From Chromatium okenii (GTDB lineage: Bacteria; Pseudomonadota; Gammaproteobacteria; Chromatiales; Chromatiaceae): a stretch of DNA of 64,000 nt. The stretch spans positions 946,001 to 1,010,000 of the forward strand of contig NZ_PPGH01000037.1 in assembly GCF_002958735.1 (NCBI RefSeq). The letters run 5' to 3'. The position numbers and the translations under genes are program-made. Every line of letters begins with the position of its first letter. The stretch's first letter is position 1. Positions 37,841 to 46,592 of the stretch are shown here, in pieces. The notes beneath the pieces are model-generated. The model did not search any database, was not told the origin of the DNA, and saw nothing but the letters and a program-made list of their open reading frames with translations.

Positions 37841-39298
37841 GTGACTGAAGAAATCCTCATCAATGTAACGCCGCCTGAGACTCGGGTTGCTGTGGTCGAA
37901 AACGGTGTGGTGCAGGAGATCATCATCGAACGTGCCGAACGTGCTGGTTTAGTTGGCAATATCTACAAAGGGCGCGTGTGCCGAGTGCTGCCGGGAATGC
38001 AAGCAGCATTTGTCGATATTGGACTATCGCGGGCAGCATTTCTCCACGCTTCCGATATTTTCAGCGCGGCACTGCATGACATTCGCACCGATCAAATCCA
38101 TGAGCTGGTGCACGAAGGCGACATGTTAATGGTGCAGGTGGTGAAAGACCCACTCGGCTCCAAAGGTGCGCGATTAACCACCAATGTCTCGCTCGCCTCG
38201 CGCTATCTGGTGTGTATGCCCACGCTGCGCAATACCGGTATTTCCCAAAAGATCGAAGATGAAGAAGAACGACGACGACTGCGCGACATTTTGCAGCGTC
38301 ATGTCGATGCGCATCCGAATGAAGGCGGTTTTATTGGGCGCACTGCCGCGGAAGGCGTGAATGAAGAAGTATTAATTAATGACATGTACTTTTTAGCCAA
38401 ACTGTGGTGCGGTATTCAACAACGCTGCGCCCAAGCCACTAACATTCAATTAATTCACGATGATTTACCCTTAACACTGCGGGCGCTGCGCGATTTGGTA
38501 ACACCAGAAGTAGAACGTATTCGGATTGATTCTCGCGCCATGTTTGAACAGGCACTGCCTTTTGCCGCAAATTACATTCCAGAAATTCAAGGTCGTATTG
38601 AACATTATCAGGGTGCACGTCCGTTATTTGATTTATACGGCATTGAAGAAGAAATTAAAAAAGCCTTATTGCGTAAAGTATGTTTGAAATCCGGTGGTCA
38701 TTTAGTGATTGACCAAACTGAAGCCATGACCACTATTGACATTAACACCGGCGCATTTGTTGGTCATCGTAATCTCGAAGAAACGATTTTCAAAACTAAT
38801 CTTGAAGCCGCGCAAGCCATTTGTCGGCAATTGCGACTGCGCAATCTTGGCGGCATTATCATTATTGATTTTATTGATATGGATGAGGATGAACACAAGC
38901 GCCAAGTGCTGCGTGCATTAGAAAAATGCCTCGCCCGCGATCATGCAAAAACGCACATTACCGAGGTGTCATCATTAGGTTTAGTGGAAATGACTCGCAA
39001 GCGCACCCGCGAATCATTGGAGCATGTGTTATGCGAACCCTGTCCATGTTGCGGCGGGCGCGGTTCCATTAAAACTGCGGAAACCACCTGCTATGAAATT
39101 TTCCGTGAGATTTTGCGAGAAGCACGGCAATTCGATGTAGAAACGCTATTGGTGCTGGCATCGCAGGAAGTAGTAGATCGAATGCTTGATGAAGAATCAG
39201 CGCATCTTGCCGAATTGGAAGCATTTATTGGTCATCCTATTCGGTTGCAAGCAGAGGCGCTGTATACGCAAGAGCAATATGATGTAGTATTGATTTGA
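37841..39298 (+). CDS. rng: Ribonuclease G
   Basis: RNase G is an endoribonuclease that matures the 16S rRNA 5' end and degrades some mRNAs. The 485-residue protein has an S1-like RNA-binding N terminus, a catalytic core with TTIDINTGAFVG and IIDFIDMDEDEHK (magnesium-binding Asp), and the zinc-link CEPCPCCGGRG. It lacks the long RNase E C-terminal scaffold. The start is GTG at 37841. The accessory island begins immediately downstream. Confidence 0.95.
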   Translation: MTEEILINVTPPETRVAVVENGVVQEIIIERAERAGLVGNIYKGRVCRVLPGMQAAFVDIGLSRAAFLHASDIFSAALHDIRTDQIHELVHEGDMLMVQVVKDPLGSKGARLTTNVSLASRYLVCMPTLRNTGISQKIEDEEERRRLRDILQRHVDAHPNEGGFIGRTAAEGVNEEVLINDMYFLAKLWCGIQQRCAQATNIQLIHDDLPLTLRALRDLVTPEVERIRIDSRAMFEQALPFAANYIPEIQGRIEHYQGARPLFDLYGIEEEIKKALLRKVCLKSGGHLVIDQTEAMTTIDINTGAFVGHRNLEETIFKTNLEAAQAICRQLRLRNLGGIIIIDFIDMDEDEHKRQVLRALEKCLARDHAKTHITEVSSLGLVEMTRKRTRESLEHVLCEPCPCCGGRGSIKTAETTCYEIFREILREARQFDVETLLVLASQEVVDRMLDEESAHLAELEAFIGHPIRLQAEALYTQEQYDVVLI

Positions 39299-39303
39299 TG
39301 TCA

Positions 39304-39344
39304 TTACGCAGCAGCGCCTTAATAAAAAATGCGCTGCTGCGTAA
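39304..39344. terminator. Strong hairpin after rng
   Basis: TTACGCAGCAGCGC and GCGCTGCTGCGTAA form a perfect 14-bp stem with a 13-base A-rich loop, six bases after the rng stop. There is no long T-run, so it may protect the 3' end rather than terminate alone. Confidence 0.6.
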
Positions 39345-39385
39345 AATAAACGTTGTTCCGTTAACGCTGCATTAGCGTTACATTG

Positions 39386-39679
39386 CTATTTAAAGTAGCG
39401 AAAGCGTCTGCCATTCAATAATGGCGATTCACACATGCAGCGCGTGACCTGAATCGCATCATCAATAAATGTCCGCACTGCATCGGCAATATCGCTCTCC
39501 AAATAAGCAAAAGTCGCAACGTCATTGCCATCTTCAGCATGATGAATATACGGCGTGGTCGGCACTTCAAGTTGATGTAACGCGAGATGAAAAACTTTTT
39601 CGGATAAACCGACGCCGTGTAAAACATGCGCCTGAGATCGAGATAAATAACCTTGCGGAACGCCATTGCGATGTTGCAA
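39386..39679 (-). CDS. Unrecognised gene, probably a 5'-truncated remnant
   Basis: This open frame of 97 codons has host-like codon use (YLSRSQAHVLHGVGLSEKVF, ESDIADAVRTFIDD) but no recognised domain. It begins with TTG directly after the stop of the upstream Rha gene (TAATTG) and no ribosome site is visible, so it looks like the 3' end of a gene cut when the island formed. An out-of-frame chance ORF is the alternative. Confidence 0.4.
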   Translation of the reverse strand: MQHRNGVPQGYLSRSQAHVLHGVGLSEKVFHLALHQLEVPTTPYIHHAEDGNDVATFAYLESDIADAVRTFIDDAIQVTRCMCESPLLNGRRFRYFK

Positions 39680-40171
39680 TTACAGTTGAATACGAACAAA
39701 GGAACAGCCTAGTATTTTTTCTATATGTTTTTGTCTATCGTTGTCTTTTGATCTGTTGTGCTTATGATCTGGCTCGTCTATTTCATAAGCAATGTTGTTG
39801 ATAGGATCATAACCATCAATACGATAAGACAACACTTTATATTGTCTTATGAGTTTTATTTTCAAAAGCTGCTCTATCGTTTTTAATGCAGCCTCCTCTT
39901 GCAGTCTGTTGGGAACACGCTGCAAACCTTTATAACGCTCTAAAATTAAATTGTAGGAAAATTGGTCGAGGATAAATTGACGGTACTCGCGTGGTGGATC
40001 GCCTGAAATATAAGTGCTTGATTTGAAGCCACATTTCAGTTCTGAGGAGAGCGTTTCTGTGAGTGCGTCAATGTCGCGGAGCACGTTGTCGTGGCGTTTA
40101 TTAGCGAGGCTTGCGATTTCGCGGGAGGTCATGCTAAGGGAAAAAACGGTGAAGGTGTTGCTAGTTTCCAT
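39680..40171 (-). CDS. Rha-family phage regulator fused to a nuclease-like domain
   Basis: The first ~90 residues match the Rha phage regulator domain (MTSREIASLANKRHDNVLRD and a late YRQFILDQFSYNLIL). The C-terminal ~55 residues (YKVLSYRIDGYDPINNIAYE, then IDEPDHKH) resemble DUF559/Vsr-like PD-(D/E)XK folds: an Asp on one strand, then Glu-x-Asp, then an Arg/Lys helix and a closing GCSFVRI strand. The catalytic Lys position is Asp, so activity is uncertain. The protein is 163 residues. An IS701-type element ends 15 bp upstream of the ATG but leaves AAGG ribosome-site bases intact. Confidence 0.65.
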   Translation of the reverse strand: METSNTFTVFSLSMTSREIASLANKRHDNVLRDIDALTETLSSELKCGFKSSTYISGDPPREYRQFILDQFSYNLILERYKGLQRVPNRLQEEAALKTIEQLLKIKLIRQYKVLSYRIDGYDPINNIAYEIDEPDHKHNRSKDNDRQKHIEKILGCSFVRIQL

Positions 40172-40185
40172 GACGGATAACCTTA

Positions 40186-41345
40186 GTAGGAGTTACGCAG
40201 TTGGCAACAATTCGTACAATGGAGCTGACAAATAAAGTTTCACGGCATTACGCACGATTCTATTTTTAGCTTCCATGATGCTTATTCCAGTTCGATAGAA
40301 GTAGCGTTCTAAACGCACGAAAGCGCGAATAGCAAGACCAATGCGATTGCTGAGCGAGCTTGACAACGTTCTACACCGCAATTTTGTTTGAGATCACGAT
40401 GATAAACTTCAATCATCCAGCGTTTTTCAGCCAGACTTTGGCGCGTCAAATTCGACATTGAAAGATCATTGGTTGCCCAGTACTCCGTGTCGCCGTTTTT
40501 AGCAACAATCCGAAATACTTTTATTAAACCGTAACCCTTCAGATGAACAATTTCTCCTTTGGTCGAAAGAGAGCATTCGCTAACAGCTTTGTTTCCAGTT
40601 CGATCAGGATTTATTAGCCTGTTTGATTTGAGTTGCGTCAGCCAAATCTATTTTAATTCCTTGATTAATTTTAGGTTTTCCAAACTAGAATACCAACTAT
40701 CAAATACTACAACAGTCGGGTTAAAGCTTCTTTCTTTTGCAATTTTAAACATTGCTCTAAAGTGATCATTTTTGGTCAAATGATCGGTATTTTTATCAAA
40801 AATGCGATAATCACAAGGAATATAACTATCACCATCTGTCCACAATAAAGTGATAAGGTTAATTCCGTTTACTGCGGCATGATGTTTTCCAGACCAGTGA
40901 CGACCAAACAAATCCATTTTTTTGGCATATGGTTTGTCAAGTGTCGAATCATCAATAACCAACACACCGCTATCTTTTATAATTTCAGGCGCAACTTCTC
41001 TCCACAACGCTTCGGAGTTGGGTTCTAATCGCTTTAACAATCGCGTAAATGAATCATGTGCGGGTGGTAATTCGAGTTTTGGTGACACCTTAGCCGCCTC
41101 GGTATAGCTACATGTTCGCGGAGTAGCGATTAAAAACTGGATATAATCTTGTTCAACACATTTTGTGGCGTTCATCTTTGTATTTTAAGGCTATTTTTAT
41201 TTAATGGTACAACACTTACACTGTAAAATCTGTGGTTAAACGGCTTCTTCTGAATACCTGATTTTATTAGAATCTAGTTTGTGTGGCGCAAAAAAAGTTT
41301 TCTTGATAAATCAGTAGATTAACTTTTCAACTGCGTAACTCCTAC
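40186..41345 (-). mobile_element. IS701-type insertion sequence (decayed), 1.16 kb
   Basis: Perfect 18-bp terminal inverted repeats bound the element: GTAGGAGTTACGCAGTTG at 40186-40203 and its reverse complement at 41328-41345. It contains a damaged DDE transposase. No target duplication is evident in the flanks. Its right end supplies the stop codon of the neighbouring antitoxin gene. Confidence 0.92.
40194..41175 (-). pseudogene. IS701-type transposase, interrupted by a stop and a frameshift
   Basis: The gene runs from MNATKCVEQDYIQFLIATPR to LSAPLYELLPTA. Catalytic residues are visible: Asp in LVIDDSTLDKP, Asp in VVFDSWYSS and Glu in WMIEVYHRDLKQ. A TAG at 40648-40650 replaces what is probably Trp (KELK-stop-IWLTQL, same frame on both sides). 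A small frame change near 40355 follows CQARS. The element is therefore probably immobile unless these are sequence errors. Confidence 0.85.
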
Positions 41346-41617
41346 AAGGGTCTCAATTCCGGTCGTACCGCTTTGGGATGTTCCAGCACGAGGTCGGTAA
41401 GCGCCGTTCCCGCCATCAACTCTACCAAGTCACGCCCAGTCGGTTGTCCCCGCAGGCGCATGTATTCCTCGGCAGATAGCAAGACAGCACGTTCCAAACC
41501 GTTGACGGTGACATGCTGAGGACAGTCACGCGCTCGCCGTACCAGTTCACTGAATCGTGCTTTGGCGTCTTGAAGCTGCCAGTGATTCCTTGCTTCAGGG
41601 TGAGATGGCTCGTTCAT
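41342..41617 (-). CDS. Orphan Phd/YefM-type antitoxin, 3' end cut by an IS
   Basis: The 91-residue protein begins with the Phd/YefM dimer and DNA-binding fold (WQLQDAKARFSELVRRARD, then PQHVTVNGLERAVLLSAEEY). The C terminus HPKAVRPELRPL ends at a TAG whose bases lie inside the IS701-type inverted repeat at 41328-41345. The natural C terminus, which would neutralise the toxin, may therefore be altered. No toxin gene follows, so the partner was probably lost or displaced by the IS. It is divergent from vapBC. Confidence 0.8.
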   Translation of the reverse strand: MNEPSHPEARNHWQLQDAKARFSELVRRARDCPQHVTVNGLERAVLLSAEEYMRLRGQPTGRDLVELMAGTALTDLVLEHPKAVRPELRPL

Positions 41618-41721
41618 GGTGTTATTCCAAAGTGGTCAGTCCGTTAAGTGGCATGATTTGGTCTCCTCATAACGTGCTACAGTTTAATGTACATCCATCA
41701 TACATCCTTACGGGTATCACC

Positions 41722-41958
41722 ATGCACACGACACGGGTTTTTAAGAATGGCAATTCGCAAGCGGTGCGGATTCCGGCAGCACTAGCGTATGAACACACCG
41801 ATATTGAACTGGAGATTGAACGTGAAGGCGATGAACTCAGAATACGCCCCGCACGTCGGTCATTGTCTGGGGTCTTGAATAAATTTGCCCAATTCTCTCC
41901 TGATTTTTTGATTGAAGGGCGCGGCACTCAGGAACAAGTTGAGCGGGATGTTTGGTAA
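41722..41958 (+). CDS. vapB: VapB antitoxin (AbrB/MazE-type swapped hairpin)
   Basis: The 78-residue protein has the SpoVT/AbrB-like N terminus (TTRVFKNGNSQAVRIPAALA) that binds its own promoter, and a C-terminal tail that wraps the VapC toxin. The ATG at 41722 is chosen as the family start; the frame extends upstream without one. Its TAA overlaps the vapC ATG (TAATG), the normal coupling that keeps antitoxin in excess. Confidence 0.92.
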   Translation: MHTTRVFKNGNSQAVRIPAALAYEHTDIELEIEREGDELRIRPARRSLSGVLNKFAQFSPDFLIEGRGTQEQVERDVW

Positions 41959-42368
41959 TGCCGCGCTATATGCTTGATACCAATATGTGCATTTATTTGA
42001 TGAAGAATCAACCAGAAGTCATTGCACGGCGCTTTGCACAATGTCGGGTCGGTGATGTGGTGATGTCGGCAATTACCTATGCTGAATTGATGTATGGCGT
42101 GGCGGTATCAACCAATCCGCAGCGGGACAGTGAACATCTCGCGGCTTTGATTCAAGATATTCCGGTACTGCCTTTTAATGCAGCGGCTGGTGTTGCCTAT
42201 GGTGCAATTCGTTTCGTAACCCGTGAGCGCAAACAAGATCATCTTGATAAGTTGATTGCAGCTCATGCAGTCGCGCTCAACGTGATACTGGTAACCAATA
42301 ACGTGAAGGATTTTGTGAAATATCCCGGTCTCGTTATTGAAAACTGGTGTGTTGATGTGCCGATCTAA
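41958..42368 (+). CDS. vapC: VapC PIN-domain ribonuclease toxin
   Basis: The 136-residue PIN ribonuclease has the acidic residues expected for metal binding: Asp in MLDTNMCIYLMK, Glu in ITYAELMYG, Asp in DHLDKLIAAHA and a late NNVKDF. VapC toxins cut tRNA or rRNA to stop growth. The ATG at 41958 overlaps the vapB stop. The upstream TTG at 41952 is in frame but less likely. Together they form an intact type II toxin-antitoxin pair. Confidence 0.93.
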   Translation: MPRYMLDTNMCIYLMKNQPEVIARRFAQCRVGDVVMSAITYAELMYGVAVSTNPQRDSEHLAALIQDIPVLPFNAAAGVAYGAIRFVTRERKQDHLDKLIAAHAVALNVILVTNNVKDFVKYPGLVIENWCVDVPI

Positions 42369-42380
42369 CGTTGTGCTGTG

Positions 42381-42653
42381 TTATCCCTCAAACAATTCCT
42401 CCGCTTGTTTCACCAGCTCCGGTATGACGATCCGATTCAATATCTTTTGCTGGCTCACATCATTCTGCTCGGCAATAAACCGCAACATGGTGAGTTGATA
42501 TTCATTCAGCCGGATTGAAATCGAATAACGCGGCAGATCATCCGGTGCAAATGGTGACCAAGGCGCAGGTTCTTGTTGAGTACGATGCGCTTTGGCTCCA
42601 TCTGCGAATTGACGCAGCGCATTGGGATCAACGGGTGGAAGATGAAAACTCAT
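42381..42653 (-). CDS. Ribbon-helix-helix partner of ParA
   Basis: This 90-residue protein has a disordered N terminus and a C-terminal segment, RYSISIRLNEYQLTMLRFIA, like ribbon-helix-helix DNA-binding proteins such as ParG. Its start overlaps the ParA-like gene by four bases, so it is likely the centromere-binding member of a partition pair. No iterated parS-like repeats were found nearby. Confidence 0.7.
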   Translation of the reverse strand: MSFHLPPVDPNALRQFADGAKAHRTQQEPAPWSPFAPDDLPRYSISIRLNEYQLTMLRFIAEQNDVSQQKILNRIVIPELVKQAEELFEG

Positions 42654-43291
42654 GGATGATCTCCGTAGATTTCAAGGGCAAGCGCAGTGATCTCGGCAGT
42701 GGCTTTATCGTTATTCATTTCGACCACGCCGCGTCCATCACTCATGGCATCCCGATACACTTTGCGCTCCCGAATGATGGTATTGGATAACGTGAATTGC
42801 GGAAGTTCAGTCAAAACACTCTGCGCTTGCTCGGCTTCGTGAATGACAGGATTGGTGGGAGCCATGGATAACAATAGTCGCGCTTGCAATTGCGGATTGA
42901 GACTGCGTGCGAGTTGGGTTAATGCGTTCATGTGCACACTGGTTTCAATGTCGGGTTGACTGGCTTTGAGTGGGCAATAGAGCAGATGACTTGCGACCAT
43001 CGCAGTGCGCAATTCCTCAGAATCACGTCCGCCTGCATCAATAATGATTTGCTCATAACGGGTTGATAGATCACGCACACTATCAAAGACGTTGCCGTGC
43101 TTTTCCGTGCAATGAACTGTGGGTAAAGCACCGAGTTGATTGCGGCGTTCAATGAAGTGGCTGGCGGTGCGCTGCATGTCGGCATCAATCAATAATACGT
43201 CAATTCCCGCATTGGCAAGCCAGACGCTGAGATTAACGGCAATGGTGCTTTTACCTGTACCGCCTTTCTCACCACCGAGAAGAAGGATCAT
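42650..43291 (-). CDS. ParA-like partition ATPase
   Basis: The 213-residue protein is a small type Ib-like ParA: deviant Walker A GGEKGGTGKST right at the N terminus, Walker A' DADMQRTASHF, and IIIDAGGRDSEEL as Walker B. There is no N-terminal helix-turn-helix. The ATG at 43291 starts the conserved MILLLGGEKGG; the open frame runs to 43351. Such pairs maintain plasmids and some integrative elements, so the surrounding island probably derives from one. Confidence 0.85.
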   Translation of the reverse strand: MILLLGGEKGGTGKSTIAVNLSVWLANAGIDVLLIDADMQRTASHFIERRNQLGALPTVHCTEKHGNVFDSVRDLSTRYEQIIIDAGGRDSEELRTAMVASHLLYCPLKASQPDIETSVHMNALTQLARSLNPQLQARLLLSMAPTNPVIHEAEQAQSVLTELPQFTLSNTIIRERKVYRDAMSDGRGVVEMNNDKATAEITALALEIYGDHP

Positions 43292-43340
43292 GGTTGCATC
43301 TCGTGGGCTGGGATGGGGCGAGGATGCCTGTTGGGTTAAT

Positions 43341-44318
43341 CTAGGTGTCAAGACCCGAGAGATTGTAGACCTGTTTTTTGAAGCGTTCAGGTTCCTTCTG
43401 TTGCCAGTTTTTCAACGCTTGCACCGGTGACACATGCCCAAGGGCTTTTTGGGGTATCTGATGGTTATACATCTGCACATAATGGTGCAGCGTTTTTTCT
43501 AAATTTTGTGCAGAATCAAAGCGTGTCGTCGCCACCACCTCGGCAATCCGTCCGTTAAATCGCTCGACCATTCCGTTCGTTTGCGGATGCGAGGGCGGAA
43601 TTAGGCGATGCTCAATCTGGTGTTCTTTACAAACTAAATCAAAGCGATGGCGACCAGTCGGTTCGCGTTCGCCGGTAGCGCAGAAACGATCCGTGAATTC
43701 CTTGCCGTTATCGGTCAACACCTTTTCAATCTTAAACGCGGCAGCAGCAATCACTTGCTGGAGAAACGCGCTGACGTTGGCGGCAGTTTTCTGAGCAAAA
43801 ACTTTGGCATAGACCCAACGCGTTGCCCGATCAATGGCGACAAAGAGGTAGCGATGGGCTTGTTCATCCGGCATTTTGGGGAGGTATTTCACATCAATGT
43901 GGATAAAACCGGGCGCGTAATCTTTGAACTGTTTAGGCGGTTTTTTCGCACCTTCTTCTTTTGGAATCAATTTCTTAAGGTTAGAGACGTGGTGGCGACG
44001 TAAGCAACGCTGCAACCCTGAGCGCGACACCTCAGGGTTAAAACAGGTGCGCAGCACGACCAGCAAGTCATCGATGGGTAGCAACAACGTCGTGCGCAAC
44101 TCCACGGCGATCAATTCTTCCAATGGTTTCAAAGTGGTATGTAGATAATGCGGACAATGAGACGCATCGTCAGTGGTCTCGCGGTGACGCCATTTGCGCA
44201 CCGTCGCCCGATTCAGATGATATTCGCGGGCGAGTTCACGCTCAGATTTAGTGGAATGTTGCAGTTCACGCCGGATCGCGGGAGTTGTGCGGGCATTTTG
44301 GTGTAAATTCAAGTTCAT
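43341..44318 (-). CDS. IS481-family transposase
   Basis: The protein of about 325 residues has an N-terminal helix-turn-helix (ELAREYHLNRATVRKWRHR) and an rve integrase core with Asp in FIHIDVKYLPKM, Asp in VLTDNGKEFT and Glu in NGMVERFNGRIAEV. The frame is complete. The start at 44318 (MNLNLHQNART) is preferred over 44345. Terminal inverted repeats could not be defined with confidence. It has cut into the region downstream of the truncated exoprotein gene. Confidence 0.9.
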   Translation of the reverse strand: MNLNLHQNARTTPAIRRELQHSTKSERELAREYHLNRATVRKWRHRETTDDASHCPHYLHTTLKPLEELIAVELRTTLLLPIDDLLVVLRTCFNPEVSRSGLQRCLRRHHVSNLKKLIPKEEGAKKPPKQFKDYAPGFIHIDVKYLPKMPDEQAHRYLFVAIDRATRWVYAKVFAQKTAANVSAFLQQVIAAAAFKIEKVLTDNGKEFTDRFCATGEREPTGRHRFDLVCKEHQIEHRLIPPSHPQTNGMVERFNGRIAEVVATTRFDSAQNLEKTLHHYVQMYNHQIPQKALGHVSPVQALKNWQQKEPERFKKQVYNLSGLDT

Positions 44319-44345
44319 AGCATCAATTCTCCTCTGAGTGCCCAA

Positions 44346-44498
44346 CCGATTAGCGATGTAGGGCGCGGTGGTGAATGTCCGTGATGACGGCTTGCAAAGC
44401 CTCTCGTGCTAAAAATAGTGGGTAGCTGCGTTGCGGAATATAATCATACGGTTCCTGACACGCTCCAGATGCCGGTGAATTGCTCCGCGCTGCCTTCA
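44346..44498 (-). other. Gene remnant between the IS481 transposase and the exoprotein gene
   Basis: The minus strand has an open stretch ACQEPYDYIPQRSYPLFLAR followed by EALQAVITDIHH and a stop at about 44352. It reads like the C-terminal end of a protein but has no start and is in a different frame from the exoprotein. No family is recognised. Confidence 0.3.
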
Positions 44499-45713
44499 TT
44501 ATCCAGACGCGCCGGTTGCCCAAGTGATGCCAGAAATCTGCGCCCCCTGACGCAGCGCCAATAACCCGTCAACGGTCAGAGTGATGGCTCCGGCATTGCC
44601 TTCAGCCCACGCCACGCTTTGAATCACCGAACCATTGTCGAGATTCAGTGATCCCGTCACCGCGACCGCCACGCCACCAGCATTGCCGATGGCATCCGCA
44701 GACGGCAGCGCAGCATGGCGATAGCTATCACTGAAAATGAGCGCGGCGTTCATCCGCATCTCTCCCGCCCGAACCTTGACGCTGCCGCCCTTGCCGGGCG
44801 CGATGGTATCGGCAAAAAGCCAACTTTGATTGAGCTGCAACGCTCCGGCAATGGCAACATCAATTCCACCAATCGCATCTGTTTTGCTCTGATTTTCAGT
44901 AATCAATTGTGCATTTTCTAATGCTGCTGAACCCGCCCGTATTGCAATCAAACCGCCACCATCGCCGCTCGTTTCAATTCGCGCATTTTTCATTATCAAT
45001 TGTCCGTTACCCGGCAGCGCTGAAGGTTTGTTAATTGCAACTGCTTTACCGGTTTTACCCACTGCTTCAACGCGGATCGTCCCGCCCGGCGCAATGAACT
45101 TCGCCGGTTTATCAATGCTGCCGGTGATCGTGACATCGCCGCCGCTCAACGTCATGTGCTTGCCAGCTTTAACGCTCAATTGGCTACCGTTCACGCTCAA
45201 AGTCGCCGGTTGCGGCGACAGAAAACCGAATGATTCGGGCGCAGCAACAGTGAGAGAACTGCTTGCCGGAGCGCGGGCGCTGTAACGGCTGCCGTCAGAA
45301 AAGCGCACCTCGTCGGCAGTGCTGAGATGGAGCGCGGCGGGCACATCAACGCTGGCATTTGCGCCCATGACCACGCCGGACGGATTGATGAGATAGACAT
45401 CGGCTGTGCCGACTTTCGAGCGTAACTGCCCGTCAATGTTGGATATTTTGCCGCCGGTGACGCGGCTGATGACGTTCTGAATTTTATCGGGGCCGGTAAA
45501 AGTGGCGCTGCGCCCGGTTGGAATCTCAAAGGTTTGGAAGCTGTGAAACAGATTATTGCCGCGAGTGCTGCCGAGTTCTGCGCCGATTTGCATATCCAAG
45601 CCGGTGAGCGTTTGACGCGGCCCGACGGTGCCGTCGGTGGTGATTTGCGCGAGACAAATTGAAGTGCTGAACAACGCGATAACGAATGAAAAACGCGAGA
45701 CAACAATGCACAT
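44499..45713 (-). CDS. Two-partner-secretion exoprotein (haemagglutinin N-terminal domain), truncated
   Basis: The 404-residue product has a signal peptide (ending LAQ) and the TPS domain (about 25-160) with FHSFQTFEIPTGRSATFTGP, IQNVISRVTGG and the NPSGVVMG motif recognised by TpsB porins. A beta-helix of repeated VEA/LNLDNGSVIQS segments follows. It stops abruptly in ITWATGASG, whereas relatives usually continue for hundreds of residues. The 3' part was probably lost when the IS481 element arrived. No TpsB gene is nearby. Confidence 0.85.
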   Translation of the reverse strand: MCIVVSRFSFVIALFSTSICLAQITTDGTVGPRQTLTGLDMQIGAELGSTRGNNLFHSFQTFEIPTGRSATFTGPDKIQNVISRVTGGKISNIDGQLRSKVGTADVYLINPSGVVMGANASVDVPAALHLSTADEVRFSDGSRYSARAPASSSLTVAAPESFGFLSPQPATLSVNGSQLSVKAGKHMTLSGGDVTITGSIDKPAKFIAPGGTIRVEAVGKTGKAVAINKPSALPGNGQLIMKNARIETSGDGGGLIAIRAGSAALENAQLITENQSKTDAIGGIDVAIAGALQLNQSWLFADTIAPGKGGSVKVRAGEMRMNAALIFSDSYRHAALPSADAIGNAGGVAVAVTGSLNLDNGSVIQSVAWAEGNAGAITLTVDGLLALRQGAQISGITWATGASG

Positions 45714-45891
45714 TGGGTTGTTTCCACAGCCAAAGATCGGTGCGGTCGATCTTGTGCGTTTCTGCTAAAACCGGTGAAGAAACAAGTTGTGTTTTACTGT
45801 TAGTACTGCCGCTACGGTAATGCCAAGATCAATTAAGAATAAATAGTTTTTTCAGCTATTTATTGCTGATCATGGCACTACCAATTGTGCT

Positions 45892-46242
45892 TTATTGCAC
45901 TGAATGTACATCATCTCCTTTAAGAAATTGCGCCCCAGTTTCATTCTGAAAATCGCGTAAGGATTCTTCAGCTTCTGCTTGAGATATACCTAAACGTGTT
46001 GCCACTGCATCTAAACGATAAACTGGTTCTCCATCGGAGGTATACCCGTCTGGTTTATCAGGAATCAATCCCATTTCCACCACTTTATTGTGCATCATAT
46101 CCAGAAAAGATTGCGGAGCAGCATCAATCATTCGCGCAAAAGCCTGTAATGCTTCCGGTGTTTGACCCAAACCACGCGCTACCAATGCCGAATACAAATC
46201 ACCTGCAATACGGAATTCATCTGAAATATCTTCTTTGTTCAT
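45892..46242 (-). CDS. Hypothetical cytoplasmic protein
   Basis: The 116-residue acidic protein has no signal peptide or membrane segment. The ATG is preceded by GAGG. A helical N-terminal half (AGDLYSALVARGLGQTPEAL) and a C-terminal part, YRLDAVATRLGISQAEAEES, resemble a helix-turn-helix-like fold, but no family is recognised. The clean ribosome site and codon use suggest it is real. Confidence 0.6.
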   Translation of the reverse strand: MNKEDISDEFRIAGDLYSALVARGLGQTPEALQAFARMIDAAPQSFLDMMHNKVVEMGLIPDKPDGYTSDGEPVYRLDAVATRLGISQAEAEESLRDFQNETGAQFLKGDDVHSVQ

Positions 46243-46311
46243 TATTAACCTCTTAGTCGCTGGGTTTATTTAATAAACAGCGATCCATTACCGCTGTTAT
46301 TTCATACTAAG

Positions 46312-46482
46312 TTAGTTCGCAAATGCGCCATTTAAGCGAGACCGTAACCACAGCTCACTCCAATAAACAACTGCATCAATTGCCTCGGCTTGTTCGAGAT
46401 CAGGTTCTGTTGAATCAGGACTTGCGCCAAGTAGATTATTTGTATTGCATAGAGCAAAATGATTTAGATTTGCTCTTTTCAC
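46312..46482 (-). CDS. Possible small ORF, second of an overlapping pair
   Basis: A GTG-started frame of 56 codons (starting VKRANLNHFALCNTNN and containing EAIDAVVYWSELWLRSRLNG) overlaps the stop of the frame at 46479-46592 by four bases (GTGA). The pair may instead be one gene of about 95 codons with a frameshift. The acidic/aromatic pattern looks like coding sequence. No family is recognised. Confidence 0.35.
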   Translation of the reverse strand: MKRANLNHFALCNTNNLLGASPDSTEPDLEQAEAIDAVVYWSELWLRSRLNGAFAN

Positions 46483-46592
46483 TCCAAAGTCAATAACGCA
46501 TTATTATCACATAGCAAATGCGCTAATTTCAAAGCATGTTCAGGGCGATTGATAATACTGCGTATTACGGTTAATATCTTACTTGCTTTCAC
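46479..46592 (-). CDS. Possible small ORF, first of an overlapping pair
   Basis: A GTG-started frame of 37 codons (VKASKILTVIRSIINRPEHA, LKLAHLLCDNNALLTLE) is amphipathic and leucine-rich. It ends in GTGA shared with the next frame. Function is unknown. Confidence 0.3.
   Translation of the reverse strand: MKASKILTVIRSIINRPEHALKLAHLLCDNNALLTLE

Noticed and set aside
43321..44360. Terminal inverted repeats of the IS481 element
   Set aside because: Only short partial matches such as GTTGGG were found at both sides, so I did not set element borders.
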